A stretch of DNA of 64,000 nt from the NCBI RefSeq assembly GCF_018777395.1, contig NZ_JAFJYC010000002.1:793619-857618 (forward strand). Direction: 5' to 3'. The notes beneath the pieces are model-generated. The model searched no databases. It was not told the origin of the DNA and saw nothing but the letters and a program-made list of their open reading frames with translations. This document shows positions 8,819-18,175 of this stretch, in pieces (the first letter of the stretch is position 1; every line of letters starts with the position of its first letter). Both the position numbers and the translations under genes were made by a program. The stretch comes from Candidatus Sodalis endolongispinus. GTDB taxonomy: Bacteria; Pseudomonadota; Gammaproteobacteria; Enterobacterales; Enterobacteriaceae.

Positions 8819-10678
8819 TTAGCCGTAGCGCTGCTGGATTGCCTGCGCGAACTGCCGGCAGATCACCTCATCCCCCTGGGCATTGCTGGCCAATATCGCA
8901 TCACCATCCACGACGTGAATGTCGGCCTGCCATGGGAAATCCGCCGGCGGCTGTGGACGCGAGCGCGCCTGTGCCATGCAGTCCTGGGCCTGGCGCCAGG
9001 CTTGCTCGACGGTCTGGTTGCAGACGGCGGACAGATAGGCCGGATTAAAGCCCTCGCCAGTCAGACTGACAAGCGTAGCGTCGTGGCTGACGCTATTGCC
9101 GGGTTGCCAATAATGCTGCGCCAGACTTGGCCCGATCGCCGGGTTATCGGTCAGATAACCATCGCGCTGCAGGAAGAAATGACGGGTCTGCTCTACCGCC
9201 ATCAGCGCCAGCAGGTAGCCCTGATAGGAACAGGCGGACTCCTGCGACAATAAATGGGGAATGGCCAGAGTGGGCCGCGGACTGCCGTCGATGCCCAGGA
9301 TCCGCTGCTCATTTTCCCGCGCCAGACGCGTAATGGCCTCGGGGGTCAATTGCGCGTCATCCCAATGATACAGCGCCCACTCAAAATAGGGTACCAGCAG
9401 GATATGGCGCTCGTTGAAGGCGCGCATCGGCTGGCGAGCGGCGATAGCGTCACGAATAAGCGCATCCGGCACCGCCTCGCCGTGACGATTTAAGGCGTAG
9501 CGTTTCAGCCAGTCAGCATAGTCGAGCAAACTGTCGCAAAACATCGATTGCGTTTCCGCATAGGCCATAGAGGTCGGCGGGAACTCCTGTGAGAAACAGG
9601 GAGCGTTCTGGCGGATATTGGCGAAATGCGCCGCATGCCCCCCCTCGTGGAATAAAGTGGTAATGCCGCTGATGCCGCTGCCAAGCTGGCCAGGGCGCGC
9701 CAGACTGGTGAAGTTGATACGCGCCGGCACCCAGGTGACCTGCGCCAAGAACGGTGGCACCGGACCGTGCATAAAACCGTTTTCATATTTCCCCTGCCGC
9801 ACCAGCAGATCCAACTGCATGCGCGCACCGTTGAAGCCGATATGTAGCCGTTTGAAACTGTCCACCCAGCGGCGCAGCGAGTCGGAAAACGGCAGGTAAG
9901 GATCCAGTTGTCGGGTCACATCGCCGGCGGTCGCATAACGGATATTCCACGGCGCCAGTGCCGCGTCACCCTTCGCGCTCGCCAGCTGGCGCAGACTGGC
10001 CTGCATGCCGTCGCGGGTCTGCCGCTCGAAGCTGTCGAGGATGGCGAACAGCTGCTCCGGCGTCATCTGCTCGGTTTTGTTTACCTTATAATCAAAAAAG
10101 TTGCGATAGACCATCTGCCGGGCGAAACGATTACGCAGGCTGACCAGTTGGGGAAAACCATTGTGCAGCAGCCACTGCTCCAGCGCCCGCAGCGCCTGTT
10201 GTGAGCTCTGTCGGCAGCGTTCGCTGCTGTTATTGGCCTGATTGGTCAGTAATTCCCCCAGGCTCGCGGCGACGGGTTCGTCCTGCTCGGCCAGCTGATT
10301 TTGCATCGTGAAGTCTTTGCGTCGGGCATACAAATCGTTTTCCGCGGCAATGATCTCATCCATCAGCGCCTGCGCCGCCGAGTCTTCAATCACATTGCAG
10401 TCAAAAAAGCGCGCCCAGCCGCGCAGGCCGTGCAATATAGTGTCGCGCTCGGAGAACGGCGGCTCTGCCGTCACTTGGCTGATAATGTGGCGCAGCTCCG
10501 CAGGGCGCGTAGGCTCGGCAATAAAGCGTTTGTAGGCGGTTTCAGCCGCGGCGAAACGCGCTGATACTTCCGCCCCGCACGTGCCCATATAGTGTTGCCA
10601 GAACAGATCTTCTTTGGCCTGATGTACCGCCAGGTAATCCTGATTTAAACGGTTAAAATAGTCGATAGCATGTTGCAT
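8819..10678 (-). CDS. M3 family metallopeptidase (oligoendopeptidase-like)
   Basis: Cytoplasmic zinc peptidase predicted to degrade oligopeptides. The 619-residue frame is uninterrupted. The zinc motif HEGGH lies at residues 344-348, with the third ligand glutamate about 27 residues later in SMAYAETQSMF, as in M3 gluzincins. The long helical N-terminal half is typical of the family, and no signal peptide is visible. The gene lies just downstream of ybiB on the same strand (gap 34 bases) and could be cotranscribed with it. The exact family member and its substrates are not determinable from sequence. Confidence 0.88.
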   Translation of the reverse strand: MQHAIDYFNRLNQDYLAVHQAKEDLFWQHYMGTCGAEVSARFAAAETAYKRFIAEPTRPAELRHIISQVTAEPPFSERDTILHGLRGWARFFDCNVIEDSAAQALMDEIIAAENDLYARRKDFTMQNQLAEQDEPVAASLGELLTNQANNSSERCRQSSQQALRALEQWLLHNGFPQLVSLRNRFARQMVYRNFFDYKVNKTEQMTPEQLFAILDSFERQTRDGMQASLRQLASAKGDAALAPWNIRYATAGDVTRQLDPYLPFSDSLRRWVDSFKRLHIGFNGARMQLDLLVRQGKYENGFMHGPVPPFLAQVTWVPARINFTSLARPGQLGSGISGITTLFHEGGHAAHFANIRQNAPCFSQEFPPTSMAYAETQSMFCDSLLDYADWLKRYALNRHGEAVPDALIRDAIAARQPMRAFNERHILLVPYFEWALYHWDDAQLTPEAITRLARENEQRILGIDGSPRPTLAIPHLLSQESACSYQGYLLALMAVEQTRHFFLQRDGYLTDNPAIGPSLAQHYWQPGNSVSHDATLVSLTGEGFNPAYLSAVCNQTVEQAWRQAQDCMAQARSRPQPPADFPWQADIHVVDGDAILASNAQGDEVICRQFAQAIQQRYG

Positions 10679-10712
10679 GACGTGTGCTTCCGGTTAGCTG
10701 CGAAAATGGCAT

Positions 10713-11633
10713 TCAGAGACGAACGAGGCGGTTATCTACCTCAAGGAGCGCCGCCGGCAGGTCAGCGCACTGGCCGGTGGCGACCAGGCAGCAGCCCAGC
10801 TGCAGACGGATCGCCTGCGGCAACGGCCAGCGGCCGTCGAGACAGTCTTCAGTCCAACGGGCGGTGACGGCAGCCTCGCGGTTGTCCGGCAGGCTTTCCA
10901 ACGGTGGCAGCGGGTTGACGGCCGGATCCAGCAGCAGCTGCGGCTCACCGCCGCGAACATGATAGATACGCGTCAGACGCTTGGGGTTGGCATAGCTTTC
11001 GCCTTCGGTACCGTTCATCAACAAGGCGGTGGCGTTGATAGCGCTGAAAAATCCCGCGACGCGCGGTATGTATTCTGGGTGGGAAACGCTGCAAAGCCGC
11101 CAGTGGGAATGCGATGAAAACGGTGTCGCCAGCTTGGCCAGCGTGTGGGCGCTGTTACGCACCCCGAGCCGCCAGCGCAATGACAACTGGCGGTCCAGCG
11201 CGACCTGCGCCTCATCGCGCGACGTGACGCCGTTAATGCCCAGTTCGCGAAATATGTTAGCGCTGGTCACGCGGCCGGGATCGTCGGTCACGCCGTGCAC
11301 CACGACCGGAAAACCGAGACGGGCGAGCGCCAGCAGCGGCGTCAGATTAGCCTGCTTGCGTGCGCCGTTGTAGCTGGGGATGACGATGGGCGGCGGCCGT
11401 GACGCCGGCGGCTGCAGGGCCATCACCTGCTCCTGCATCGCCTGGTAAAAGCCGATCAACTCCTCTGGCGCTTCTGCTTTGATGCGCATCGCGATGAGCA
11501 GCGCCCCCAGTTCCATTTCCGGCACTTCGCCGGCCAGGATAGCGCGGTAAAGCGCATAGGCTGTCTGGCGGTCCAAATCGCGGGCGTGATGTTTGCCGCG
11601 TCCGATTTCTTTAATGATGCTGTTGTAATCCAT
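10713..11633 (-). CDS. ybiB: YbiB, anthranilate phosphoribosyltransferase-like protein (TrpD2), internal deletion
   Basis: TrpD2/YbiB proteins resemble anthranilate phosphoribosyltransferase but bind nucleic acid; in E. coli the gene is linked to dinG and the SOS response. The start MDYNSIIKEIGRGK follows AGGTGG. The conserved IVIPSYNGARKQANLTPL, RWRLGVRNSAHTLAKL, SVSHPEYI and LLMNGTEGE blocks are present. Against remembered E. coli YbiB, about 17-19 residues are missing at residues 147-149, between the segment ending VALD and the one starting RQLSLRWR. The loss is in frame, so the gene looks open but is probably structurally damaged. Confidence 0.85.
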   Translation of the reverse strand: MDYNSIIKEIGRGKHHARDLDRQTAYALYRAILAGEVPEMELGALLIAMRIKAEAPEELIGFYQAMQEQVMALQPPASRPPPIVIPSYNGARKQANLTPLLALARLGFPVVVHGVTDDPGRVTSANIFRELGINGVTSRDEAQVALDRQLSLRWRLGVRNSAHTLAKLATPFSSHSHWRLCSVSHPEYIPRVAGFFSAINATALLMNGTEGESYANPKRLTRIYHVRGGEPQLLLDPAVNPLPPLESLPDNREAAVTARWTEDCLDGRWPLPQAIRLQLGCCLVATGQCADLPAALLEVDNRLVRL

Positions 11634-11664
11634 TAACCACCTGTATCTGCAAGGGCAGCGACCG

Positions 11665-11904
11665 GTCAGCCGCGCCCCCTCTCCCGGGCCAACGGCACAT
11701 TGCCGTCAGCCGCGCCCTATCTTCCAGGCCAACGGCACATTGCCATCGGCCGCGCCATGTCTTCCAGGACAGCGGCACATTGCCGTCAGCCGCGCCCCAT
11801 CTCCCGGGACAGCGGCACATTGCTGTCGGCCGCGCCCCATCTCCCGGGACAGCGGCACATTGCCGTCAGCCGCGCCCCATCTCGCGGGCCAGAGGCACAT
11901 TGCC
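11665..11904. repeat. 40-bp tandem repeat, 6 exact-period copies
   Basis: Six units start at 11665, 11705, 11745, 11785, 11825 and 11865, each exactly 40 bp with only a few substitutions. The core runs GTCAGCCGCGCCCCATCTCC, then about 10 bases, then GGCACATTGCC. The sixth unit contains the stop and last dozen codons of the PaiB-like gene. The period is not a multiple of three. Confidence 0.95.
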
Positions 11905-12447
11905 GACGTCCGTCAGCCCTTCTATCGCGCCGTCGCGATCCGCCAGACTGCGATTCTGGCTCAATTTCCACTTGGCCTCGGTGCGCGTTACGCAAATTTC
12001 GACCCCCACAATAGCGCCTATCAAGGTGTCGATAAAGCCCGGCGGCGCATCCTCGACCTGCCAGGGCGCCTGCAATAGTGCCATAAGCCATATCGGGTCC
12101 GTTATTATCCGCGCCTGTCCGTGGCAATGTAGCGTCTGGTAATTCCAGGTCGGCACCACCTTGCCGTGCTCCGCCTTGGCCGCATACCAGCCGGGGGAAA
12201 TGTAGCCTGACTCTCCCTGAAACATCGCCAGACAGGCGCCGTTGCGGGCCAGAGATTGGCTATGGGGATTGGCGCGCGCCAGATGCCCGTGCAGCCGCCA
12301 GGCGCCGTCAGGATAACTGTCCAGCTGCAGCGGGTCAGCCTGCAAACCCGACTCGCCGTAGCTGACCAGCTGCGCCAGCGGATGGGCCGCAATCAGGGCG
12401 CGCTGCGCCTCGGCATCCGGTTGACAAAACGCGGGAGGAATATACAT
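11866..12447 (-). CDS. PaiB-like FMN-binding negative transcriptional regulator family protein, altered
   Basis: Members of this family have an FMN-binding split barrel; B. subtilis PaiB represses sporulation and protease genes. The start MYIPPAFCQPD follows AGGAGAG. The typical GHLARANPHSQSL, FQGESGYISPGWY, EHGKVVPTWNY, PWQVEDAP and GAIVGVEI blocks are present, with EAKWKLSQNRS near the end. The segment between MALLQ and APWQVEDAP is about 15 residues shorter than usual, an apparent in-frame deletion. The final residues GNVPLAREMGRG are encoded by the 40-bp repeat, so the natural C-terminus has been replaced. Function is doubtful. Confidence 0.75.
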   Translation of the reverse strand: MYIPPAFCQPDAEAQRALIAAHPLAQLVSYGESGLQADPLQLDSYPDGAWRLHGHLARANPHSQSLARNGACLAMFQGESGYISPGWYAAKAEHGKVVPTWNYQTLHCHGQARIITDPIWLMALLQAPWQVEDAPPGFIDTLIGAIVGVEICVTRTEAKWKLSQNRSLADRDGAIEGLTDVGNVPLAREMGRG

Positions 12448-12533
12448 GGGACTCTCCTGAACCCTTACACACATGACCTACCCCTGCGATTTTAGCTTCC
12501 TCGTGACGCAATAACACTTTATCGCCGGGCGCA

Positions 12534-14688
12534 TCAGGGTCTTTTTTTGTCGACCGTTCCGGTCGATTGGGGCGTCGCCGCGGCCTCGGCCGCCAACGCC
12601 GGTTGGGCAATGGGAAACACCGGCAGCGCCTCCAGCAGGCGGGCGCCATAAGATTTGGTCAACAACCGCCGGTCGTAGATGATCACCTCGCCATGACATT
12701 CATGGCTGCGGATAAGCCGCCCGACCTGCTGAATCAGATTGAAAGACGCACTGGGCAAACTTTGTACCTCAAACGGATGGCGCGGCTGCGTTTTCAGCCA
12801 TTCCCCTTCGGTCAAAATGACCGGGCTGTCCACCGGCGGAAAGGCCACTTTGTGAATATGTACTTGTGTCAGCCATTCCCATTTCAGATCCAGTCCTTCG
12901 GCAAAGGATTGCAGCCCCAACAGCGCGCTGGTCTGCCCGCGGTCCACGCGGCGGCGGTGTTCTTCTACCAGGCGGTAAAGGGGTTTTATCCCCCTGCACC
13001 AGCAATTGCGGGCGCAGCTCCGTCACCTGGTCCAAAAACAGCCGCAGCGCGCGGTGACTGGCGAACAGCACCAGTATGCCAAAGTGCGTCCCTTTCGCCC
13101 ACTCGGCGCGAAAGTAGCGCGCCATCCAGGCGATATGGGCCGCCTCCTGCGCCATGACCGGCTCCATCGGCATTTGGGGGATAACCAGCCGGCCCTGGCG
13201 ACGGTGATCAAAAGGCGATGCCAGCGTGACGAAGCGATCGCCGTTGCGCTCATGCAGGCCGGACAACTCCTGAACTCGCGCGAAGCTCGCAAGCGATCGC
13301 AGCGTGGCGGAGGTGATGACCGCATGGGGGATCCGCGACCACAGCAGCTTTTCCAGCTGGCAGCTGACGCGGATGCCGACGCAGTGCAAAAACAACTGCA
13401 CGCCATTGTCTCCCCGCCTACGGATCAACCATTTGGAAATCGGCGCGTTGGAGGCTTTCTCTAGCGCGGCCAGTCGCCATAGCCTGCTAGTGGCGTCCCA
13501 GAAGCCCTGAATGCGGCTGGTGTGCAGTAGCGTCTGACGCAGGCGCACGATGTCGTGCTTGCCGGTTTTTTCGCCCAGGTCCGCCAGCAAAAACTCCGCC
13601 AGCATCCGCAACTTATCCGTCAGCGTATAGAGCCGCGCCGCCGCCTCGCTCATCGGAGCTGTCAGGACGCCCAGCGCAAACCGATGCTCCACCTCTACGC
13701 TTTCGTGGGGCAAGACGGCGTTGGCATGTTGCTCGAACAGACCGATAAGCGCCAGTAACTCGTCGCAATGCGCCTGCAATCGTGCCTCCTGGCTGAGCTG
13801 CGGCGGCCGAGCGGGCCGGAACTGGGTCAGGATAAGCGCTGTCTGCCGCCGGAACTGCTCCAGCTGATGGGCAACGAAATGGCTGGAAATCTCGCCGTCC
13901 ATCTCCAGCGCGTCCCGCGCCACGTCCGGCAGGTGGTGGCCTTCGTCAAGCACCAGCAGCATGTTTTTCGCCTCGGGCAGTACCGATTCGCTTTCCAGCG
14001 CCGCCATCACCAGAGCGTGATTGGCCACCACCACATCGGCGTTTTCGATTTCCTTGCGCGCCAAATAAAACGGACAGTCGCGGAAATAATGGCAATTACG
14101 TCCGAGACAATTCGCTTTGTCGTTGCTGAGCCTGGCCCACAGCGCATCGCTCACGGCATGGGGGTAATGATCGCGCAGGCCGTCCCAGCTGAAATCGCTC
14201 AGTGATTTTTGCAGCGCTACGCAGTGTGGGTGATCGGCGCCGCTGGCGGGGGCCAGCGCATCATCCAGAAACAGCATCAGATCGCCCTGGCCACCGCCTT
14301 CTGCCGCCAGCGCCGCCAAATTGCGCGGGCAGACATAGCGCCGGCGGCCGAACGCCCAGACAAAGGTTAAATCCGGGATGAGCTTTTTCAGCAGCGGCAG
14401 ATCCTTACTGAAGATCTGATCCTGTAGGGCAACATTGGCGGTGATCACCACCAGCGGTTTTTGTTCGGCGCGGCCGATGGCGATGCCCGGGATCAGATAG
14501 GACAGTGTTTTGCCGACGCCGGTGGGCGCTTCGATCACCAGATGGCGTTCAATATCCCCCGCCAGCGCACGAGCGACTTCCGCTATCATCTGCCGCTGCG
14601 GCTCGCGGGGGATAAAATCGGGAATGTGCTGCTGTAGCGCTTTATACCAGTCGTGGATTTGCGCCTTAATTGCTACCGAGAGCGTCAT
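12534..14688 (-). pseudogene. dinG: DinG iron-sulfur DNA helicase, single frameshift
   Basis: DinG is an SOS-induced XPD-like 5'-3' helicase. From the ATG at 14688 it keeps Walker A (APTGVGKT), the four cluster cysteines at residues 120, 194, 199 and 205 (the E. coli positions), and the DEGH box. At about 12985-12990, after LLVQGDK, one extra base in an AAAA/CCCC run shifts the frame near residue 567. The rest (SALLGLQSFAEGLDL, QQVGRLIRS and YDRRLL to the stop) is readable in the next frame. Loss of the last helicase motifs should inactivate it. A LexA box lies upstream. Confidence 0.93.
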
Positions 14689-14752
14689 TGTTCAAGTCTT
14701 ATCGCCGGAAAATGCGCCATTGTCCCACAGTCGCGGGTCGGCGTCAGCCTTG

Positions 14753-14772
14753 TGCTGTATAAAACTGCAGTG
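14753..14772. promoter_or_regulatory. LexA (SOS) box of dinG
   Basis: TGCTGTATAAAACTGCAGTG contains CTG-N10-CAG, the LexA core, and matches the CTGT half well. It lies 65 bases upstream of the dinG start codon and just after the stop of the upstream GNAT gene, where E. coli dinG also has its LexA box. Confidence 0.75.
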
Positions 14773-14791
14773 CTTTTCCCAAACATAGCGA

Positions 14792-15238
14792 TTACGGCCG
14801 GTTGCGATAGTGCCGGTAAGGCGCCACCGGCAGATAGCCGTGGCGGCGATAAAAGGCCACCGCCCGCAGGTTGACACGGCGGGTAGACAACCATACTTGC
14901 CGGTAGCCGCACGCGCAAGCCTGCTGTTCTAAAAACCGCAGCAGCGCGGCGCCCACACCTTGGGTGCCCGGGCGCGCATACAGGCGTTTCAATTCCACGA
15001 CGTCGGGCGCCAGCGGTTGCAGTGCGCCACAGCCCAGCGGGGTACCGTCGGGCACGGCATAGGCGATGGCGAAACAGCCGCCGGCGCCGACCGTCCGCAC
15101 CGGATCGAACGAAGTGCGGCCTTCGTCACCGGTTAGCACGTTTAAGGTGGCGGAGAGTTCATCCATCAAGCTGCGCGCCGCAGCGCTTTGTGGTGACGCC
15201 AGGCGGATCGCCAGCGGCGGCGTCACCCGGCGGTCCAT
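14792..15238 (-). CDS. GNAT family N-acetyltransferase
   Basis: A 148-residue single-domain acetyltransferase. The acetyl-CoA loop is seen in [20 protein letters not shown] (motif A), followed by [21 protein letters not shown] (motif B), the usual GNAT ending. The frame is intact with no membrane or signal segment. The acceptor substrate cannot be told from sequence. It lies directly upstream of the dinG promoter on the same strand. Confidence 0.85.
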   Translation of the reverse strand: MDRRVTPPLAIRLASPQSAAARSLMDELSATLNVLTGDEGRTSFDPVRTVGAGGCFAIAYAVPDGTPLGCGALQPLAPDVVELKRLYARPGTQGVGAALLRFLEQQACACGYRQVWLSTRRVNLRAVAFYRRHGYLPVAPYRHYRNRP

Positions 15239-15393
15239 TTAAACGGCAAGCGCCTTCTGCTTTGCTTTCGGCCGGGGAAAGTGGTGTCCCCGTCCCCATC
15301 ATTTAGCCCTGGCTGCGACAGCGCCGCAGCGTCAACCTTGTATCGCCGCGGCGAATATTTATAATGTCTGATGCACTGCATATAAGGATGCCC

Positions 15394-15498
15394 ATGAAGC
15401 TTATCAAAACCGCCGTTTTCGGCGTGATTTCCCTGCTCTCGCTCGGCGCCATCGGCGGCGTCATGCTTGCAGGCTATATCATTATCGTCCATAGCTGA
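15394..15498 (+). CDS. yohO: YohO-like small inner-membrane protein (34 residues)
   Basis: A 34-residue frame, [20 protein letters not shown] and on to IVHS, that is almost entirely one transmembrane helix. AAGGA sits five bases before the ATG at 15394. The [11 protein letters not shown] stretch closely resembles E. coli YohO as I remember it, and yohO lies next to yehW in E. coli, exactly as here. The gene overlaps the frayed 3' end of yehW on the other strand. Its function is unknown in E. coli too. Confidence 0.75.
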   Translation: MKLIKTAVFGVISLLSLGAIGGVMLAGYIIIVHS

Positions 15499-16203
15499 CA
15501 GCCAGCGTTCAAACAGCATATCGCTGATTATCGCCAGCAGCGCGACCAATAGCGCGCCTTGCAGCACATAGGCGGAGTTAAAGCCGCTCAGTCAAATGAT
15601 AATAGGCGAGCCCAGGCTTTTTACTCCTACGGTGGAGGCTATTGCGGCGGTACCGATGTTAATTATCATCGACGTCCGAATGCCGCTGATGATAACCGGC
15701 GCCGCCAGCGGCAGCTCCACCCGCCGCAAAATTTGCCCGCGGCTCATCCCCGCCCCGGTGGCAATTTCATGCAAGTACGCCGGCACCGTCTCGAGACCGG
15801 TAATCGTCGCCTGCACGATAGGCAGCAGCCCATAGAGCACCAGCGCGATGATTGCCGGCTCGGCGCTAAAGCCCATCACCGGCACCGCCAGTACCGCCAC
15901 CGGCGGGAAGGTTTGCCCCACCGCCGCCACGGTTTCCAATAACGGGCGGAATGCCCGGCCTGCCGGTCTGGTTACCCAGATGCCGGCACCCGCGCCGATA
16001 ACCACCGCGATAAAGCTCGACGTCAGCACCAGCCACAGATGGGCCAATGCCAGCGCGACAAAACTGTCCTGACGGTATACCGGCCTTTCGAGCGCGGGAA
16101 ACAGCGCCGCGAAGAGCCGCGTCATATGCGACATGCAGAACAGCAACGTCAGCAATAGCAGCAGGCACTATAATAGCGGATAGGTCAGGATGCGCCGCGC
16201 CAT
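15484..16203 (-). pseudogene. yehW: YehW osmoprotectant ABC transporter permease, two nonsense codons
   Basis: Inner-membrane permease of the YehZYXW (OsmF) betaine uptake system. The ATG at 16203 overlaps the yehX stop (TAATG). After MARRILTYPLL an in-frame TAG (16168-16170) appears; a second stop, TGA at 15592-15594, replaces the glycine after GSPIII. Between them the match to E. coli YehW is close ([37 protein letters not shown], and [14 protein letters not shown]), and [20 protein letters not shown] follows the second stop. The original stop codon is not recognisable. Confidence 0.92.
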
Positions 16204-17144
16204 TACGCCGTCGCCTTAAGCGGGCGCAACAGGTCACCAAAGTACAGCACGCCCACCGCCTCCCCCTGCTCGTCCACCACCGGCAAGCGATCGGTTGCGC
16301 GGGCGATAAATTCGGACAGCGCCGCGCGTAGCGACATCGCCGCCGAGATCGGTTGCCCCGGCAGTTGCTCGCCCGGACGGGCCAACTGACCGGCGGCCCC
16401 CAGCAACAGCGGGCGGATCCCCCGCTCGACGCCGCCAAAAAAATTGCGCACCAGCGGGCTGGCCGGCCGTAACAGCAGCTGTTGCGGCGTGCCCTGCTGA
16501 ACAAGCCGCCCGCCGTCCAACAACAAGATCCGATCAGCCAAGAGCAGCGCTTCGTCGATATCGTGGGTCACCAGCAAGATGGTGCGGCGGGAGAGGTGAT
16601 GAATGCGGACGATTTCCTCTTGCAGGGCGCTACGGGTGACAGGATCGAGCGCGCCAAACGGCTCGTCCATCAGCAGCACCTCTGGATCGGCGGCCAGCGC
16701 GCGCGCCACGCCGACCCGCTGCTGCTGTCCGCCGGAAAGCTGGTGCGGATAACGGTGGCGAAACTGGTCAGGATTGAGATGCAGCAGCGCCAGCAGTTCA
16801 TCGACGCGCTGAAGGATGCGCTGACGCGGCCATTTCAGCAGCTGCGGGACGGTGGCGATATTCTGCTCCACGGTCCAATGGGGAAACAGACCGATAGACT
16901 GTATTGCGTAGCCCATGCGTCGTCGGAGTTGCTCGGCGGGCAGGCGCCCTATCTCTTCCCCGGCGAACAGAATGTTACTGGCATCATGCTCAATCAGGCG
17001 GTTTATCATTTTCAAGGTGGTGGACTTGCCTGAGCCGGAGGGGCCGATAAGCACCGTGATTTCGCCTGCGGGCAGCGTAAAGCTCAAATTCTCCACCGCT
17101 AGTTTGCCGTGGAAAAATTTACTGACTGCTTGAAATTCAATCAC
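16203..17144 (-). CDS. yehX: YehX osmoprotectant ABC transporter ATP-binding protein
   Basis: ATPase of the YehZYXW glycine-betaine type importer. The 313-residue frame is intact with Walker A (GPSGSGKST), Q-loop, signature [15 protein letters not shown], Walker B VLLMDEPFGALD and the H-loop histidine (LLVTHDIDEAL). The C-terminal 90 residues resemble the CBS-type regulatory region of OpuCA-like proteins (TDRLPVVDEQGEAVGVLYFGD is split over one CBS motif). The start overlaps the yehY stop by ATGA. With the other three subunits damaged, it is an orphaned survivor. Confidence 0.92.
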   Translation of the reverse strand: MIEFQAVSKFFHGKLAVENLSFTLPAGEITVLIGPSGSGKSTTLKMINRLIEHDASNILFAGEEIGRLPAEQLRRRMGYAIQSIGLFPHWTVEQNIATVPQLLKWPRQRILQRVDELLALLHLNPDQFRHRYPHQLSGGQQQRVGVARALAADPEVLLMDEPFGALDPVTRSALQEEIVRIHHLSRRTILLVTHDIDEALLLADRILLLDGGRLVQQGTPQQLLLRPASPLVRNFFGGVERGIRPLLLGAAGQLARPGEQLPGQPISAAMSLRAALSEFIARATDRLPVVDEQGEAVGVLYFGDLLRPLKATA

Positions 17145-18079
17145 AAGCGTACCTTTTGTAGCATGGAAATCATCACTTTAAACAGGGTATCGACCACCAG
17201 CGCCTGGGCGACGGCCGGGATCACGCCCAGCAGCACCAGCTCCAGCGCGCTGCTGAGCAACCCCTGAAACATCAGGGCGCCGAACCAGCCAGCGCCGATA
17301 AGCGCCGCCACCATACCCATCCCGACCGTTTGCACGGCGATAACCCTTACCCCCGACAGCATAACCGGCAGCGCCAGCGGCAGCAGGGCATAAAGCACCA
17401 GCGCTATCAAAAGACCGAACAGCGCGATGGCGGGCAGCGTCTGGATAATGTTGAGCGCGGCAAACAGCGATGGACGCCATCTGGCCGAGCGATGGCACAG
17501 CAAACCGAGCGGGATACCGATGAGCAGCGCCGGCCCCAGGGTACCGAATAACAGCGTAAGGTGCTCAGCAAATGCCTGGTGGAACACCTGCGCGCGATTG
17601 GCATACTCTTTCATCAGCGACAGCTCATCGAGACGGCCTCTGGCGAGCAGCAGCGCCAGTGTCAGCCACAATTGGCCATTGGCGAGCGCCCGCAGGCAGG
17701 AGTTGGCGGTGAGACGACCGACGGCCTCGGAGGCGGTTAATAAACACAGGGCCGCCATCAGCCAAAAACCGCTGCCAAAGGACGTGCGCACCAGTCTGCC
17801 GCCCTGCGCGGCCAGCTCGCGCGCACCTTCGCCCGCCAGCCACAGCAACCCGCACAACAACCCTTCCGCCAGCAGCAGTACCACGACATAGCGCGAGCGG
17901 GTGGGCGCCAGCAGCCCTAGCGCCGGCAACAGCAGCAACAGCCGGGCGCCGCTGAGCAGTTCCGCCAGTCCGATCCCCCGCCCGGAGACCAGCCTGTTGG
18001 GGGCAAAATTCACCAGTGGCAACAGCCACACCGCCGCCAATAGCAGCACCGTCAGGGTTAATATCACCCGATTTTCCAT
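17141..18079 (-). pseudogene. yehY: YehY osmoprotectant ABC permease with two in-frame deletions
   Basis: The permease partner of YehW. The frame is open for about 312 residues, but E. coli YehY is about 385. After QTLPAIALFGLLIA the protein jumps directly to LVLYALLPLALPVMLSGVRV. Two segments are missing: the loop after the LLIA motif, and the stretch from LLPL to the next PLALPV that contains the EAA motif contacting the ATPase. Each junction joins similar short words (LIA/LIA and LPL/LPL), suggesting deletion between short direct repeats. Without the EAA loop, transport is not expected. Confidence 0.8.
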
Positions 18080-18175
18080 CACGCAACGCCTCTTGCGGCG
18101 GCCGACCCCGTGCAGGACATACGCGTGCCCATCGGCATCCGCGCCGCCGCGTTCACCTGTTTGGTGCTTAGCCCA

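Noticed and set aside
8526..8822. Frame encoding a repeated Ala-Arg-Asn-Ala-Asn-Ser-Met peptide
   Set aside because: It overlaps the better-supported secreted-protein gene in another frame, and its repeats are just the translated 21-bp array.
11665..11904. Second CRISPR-like array with 40-bp period
   Set aside because: All 40 bases of each unit are repeated, so no spacers exist. It is a simple tandem array.
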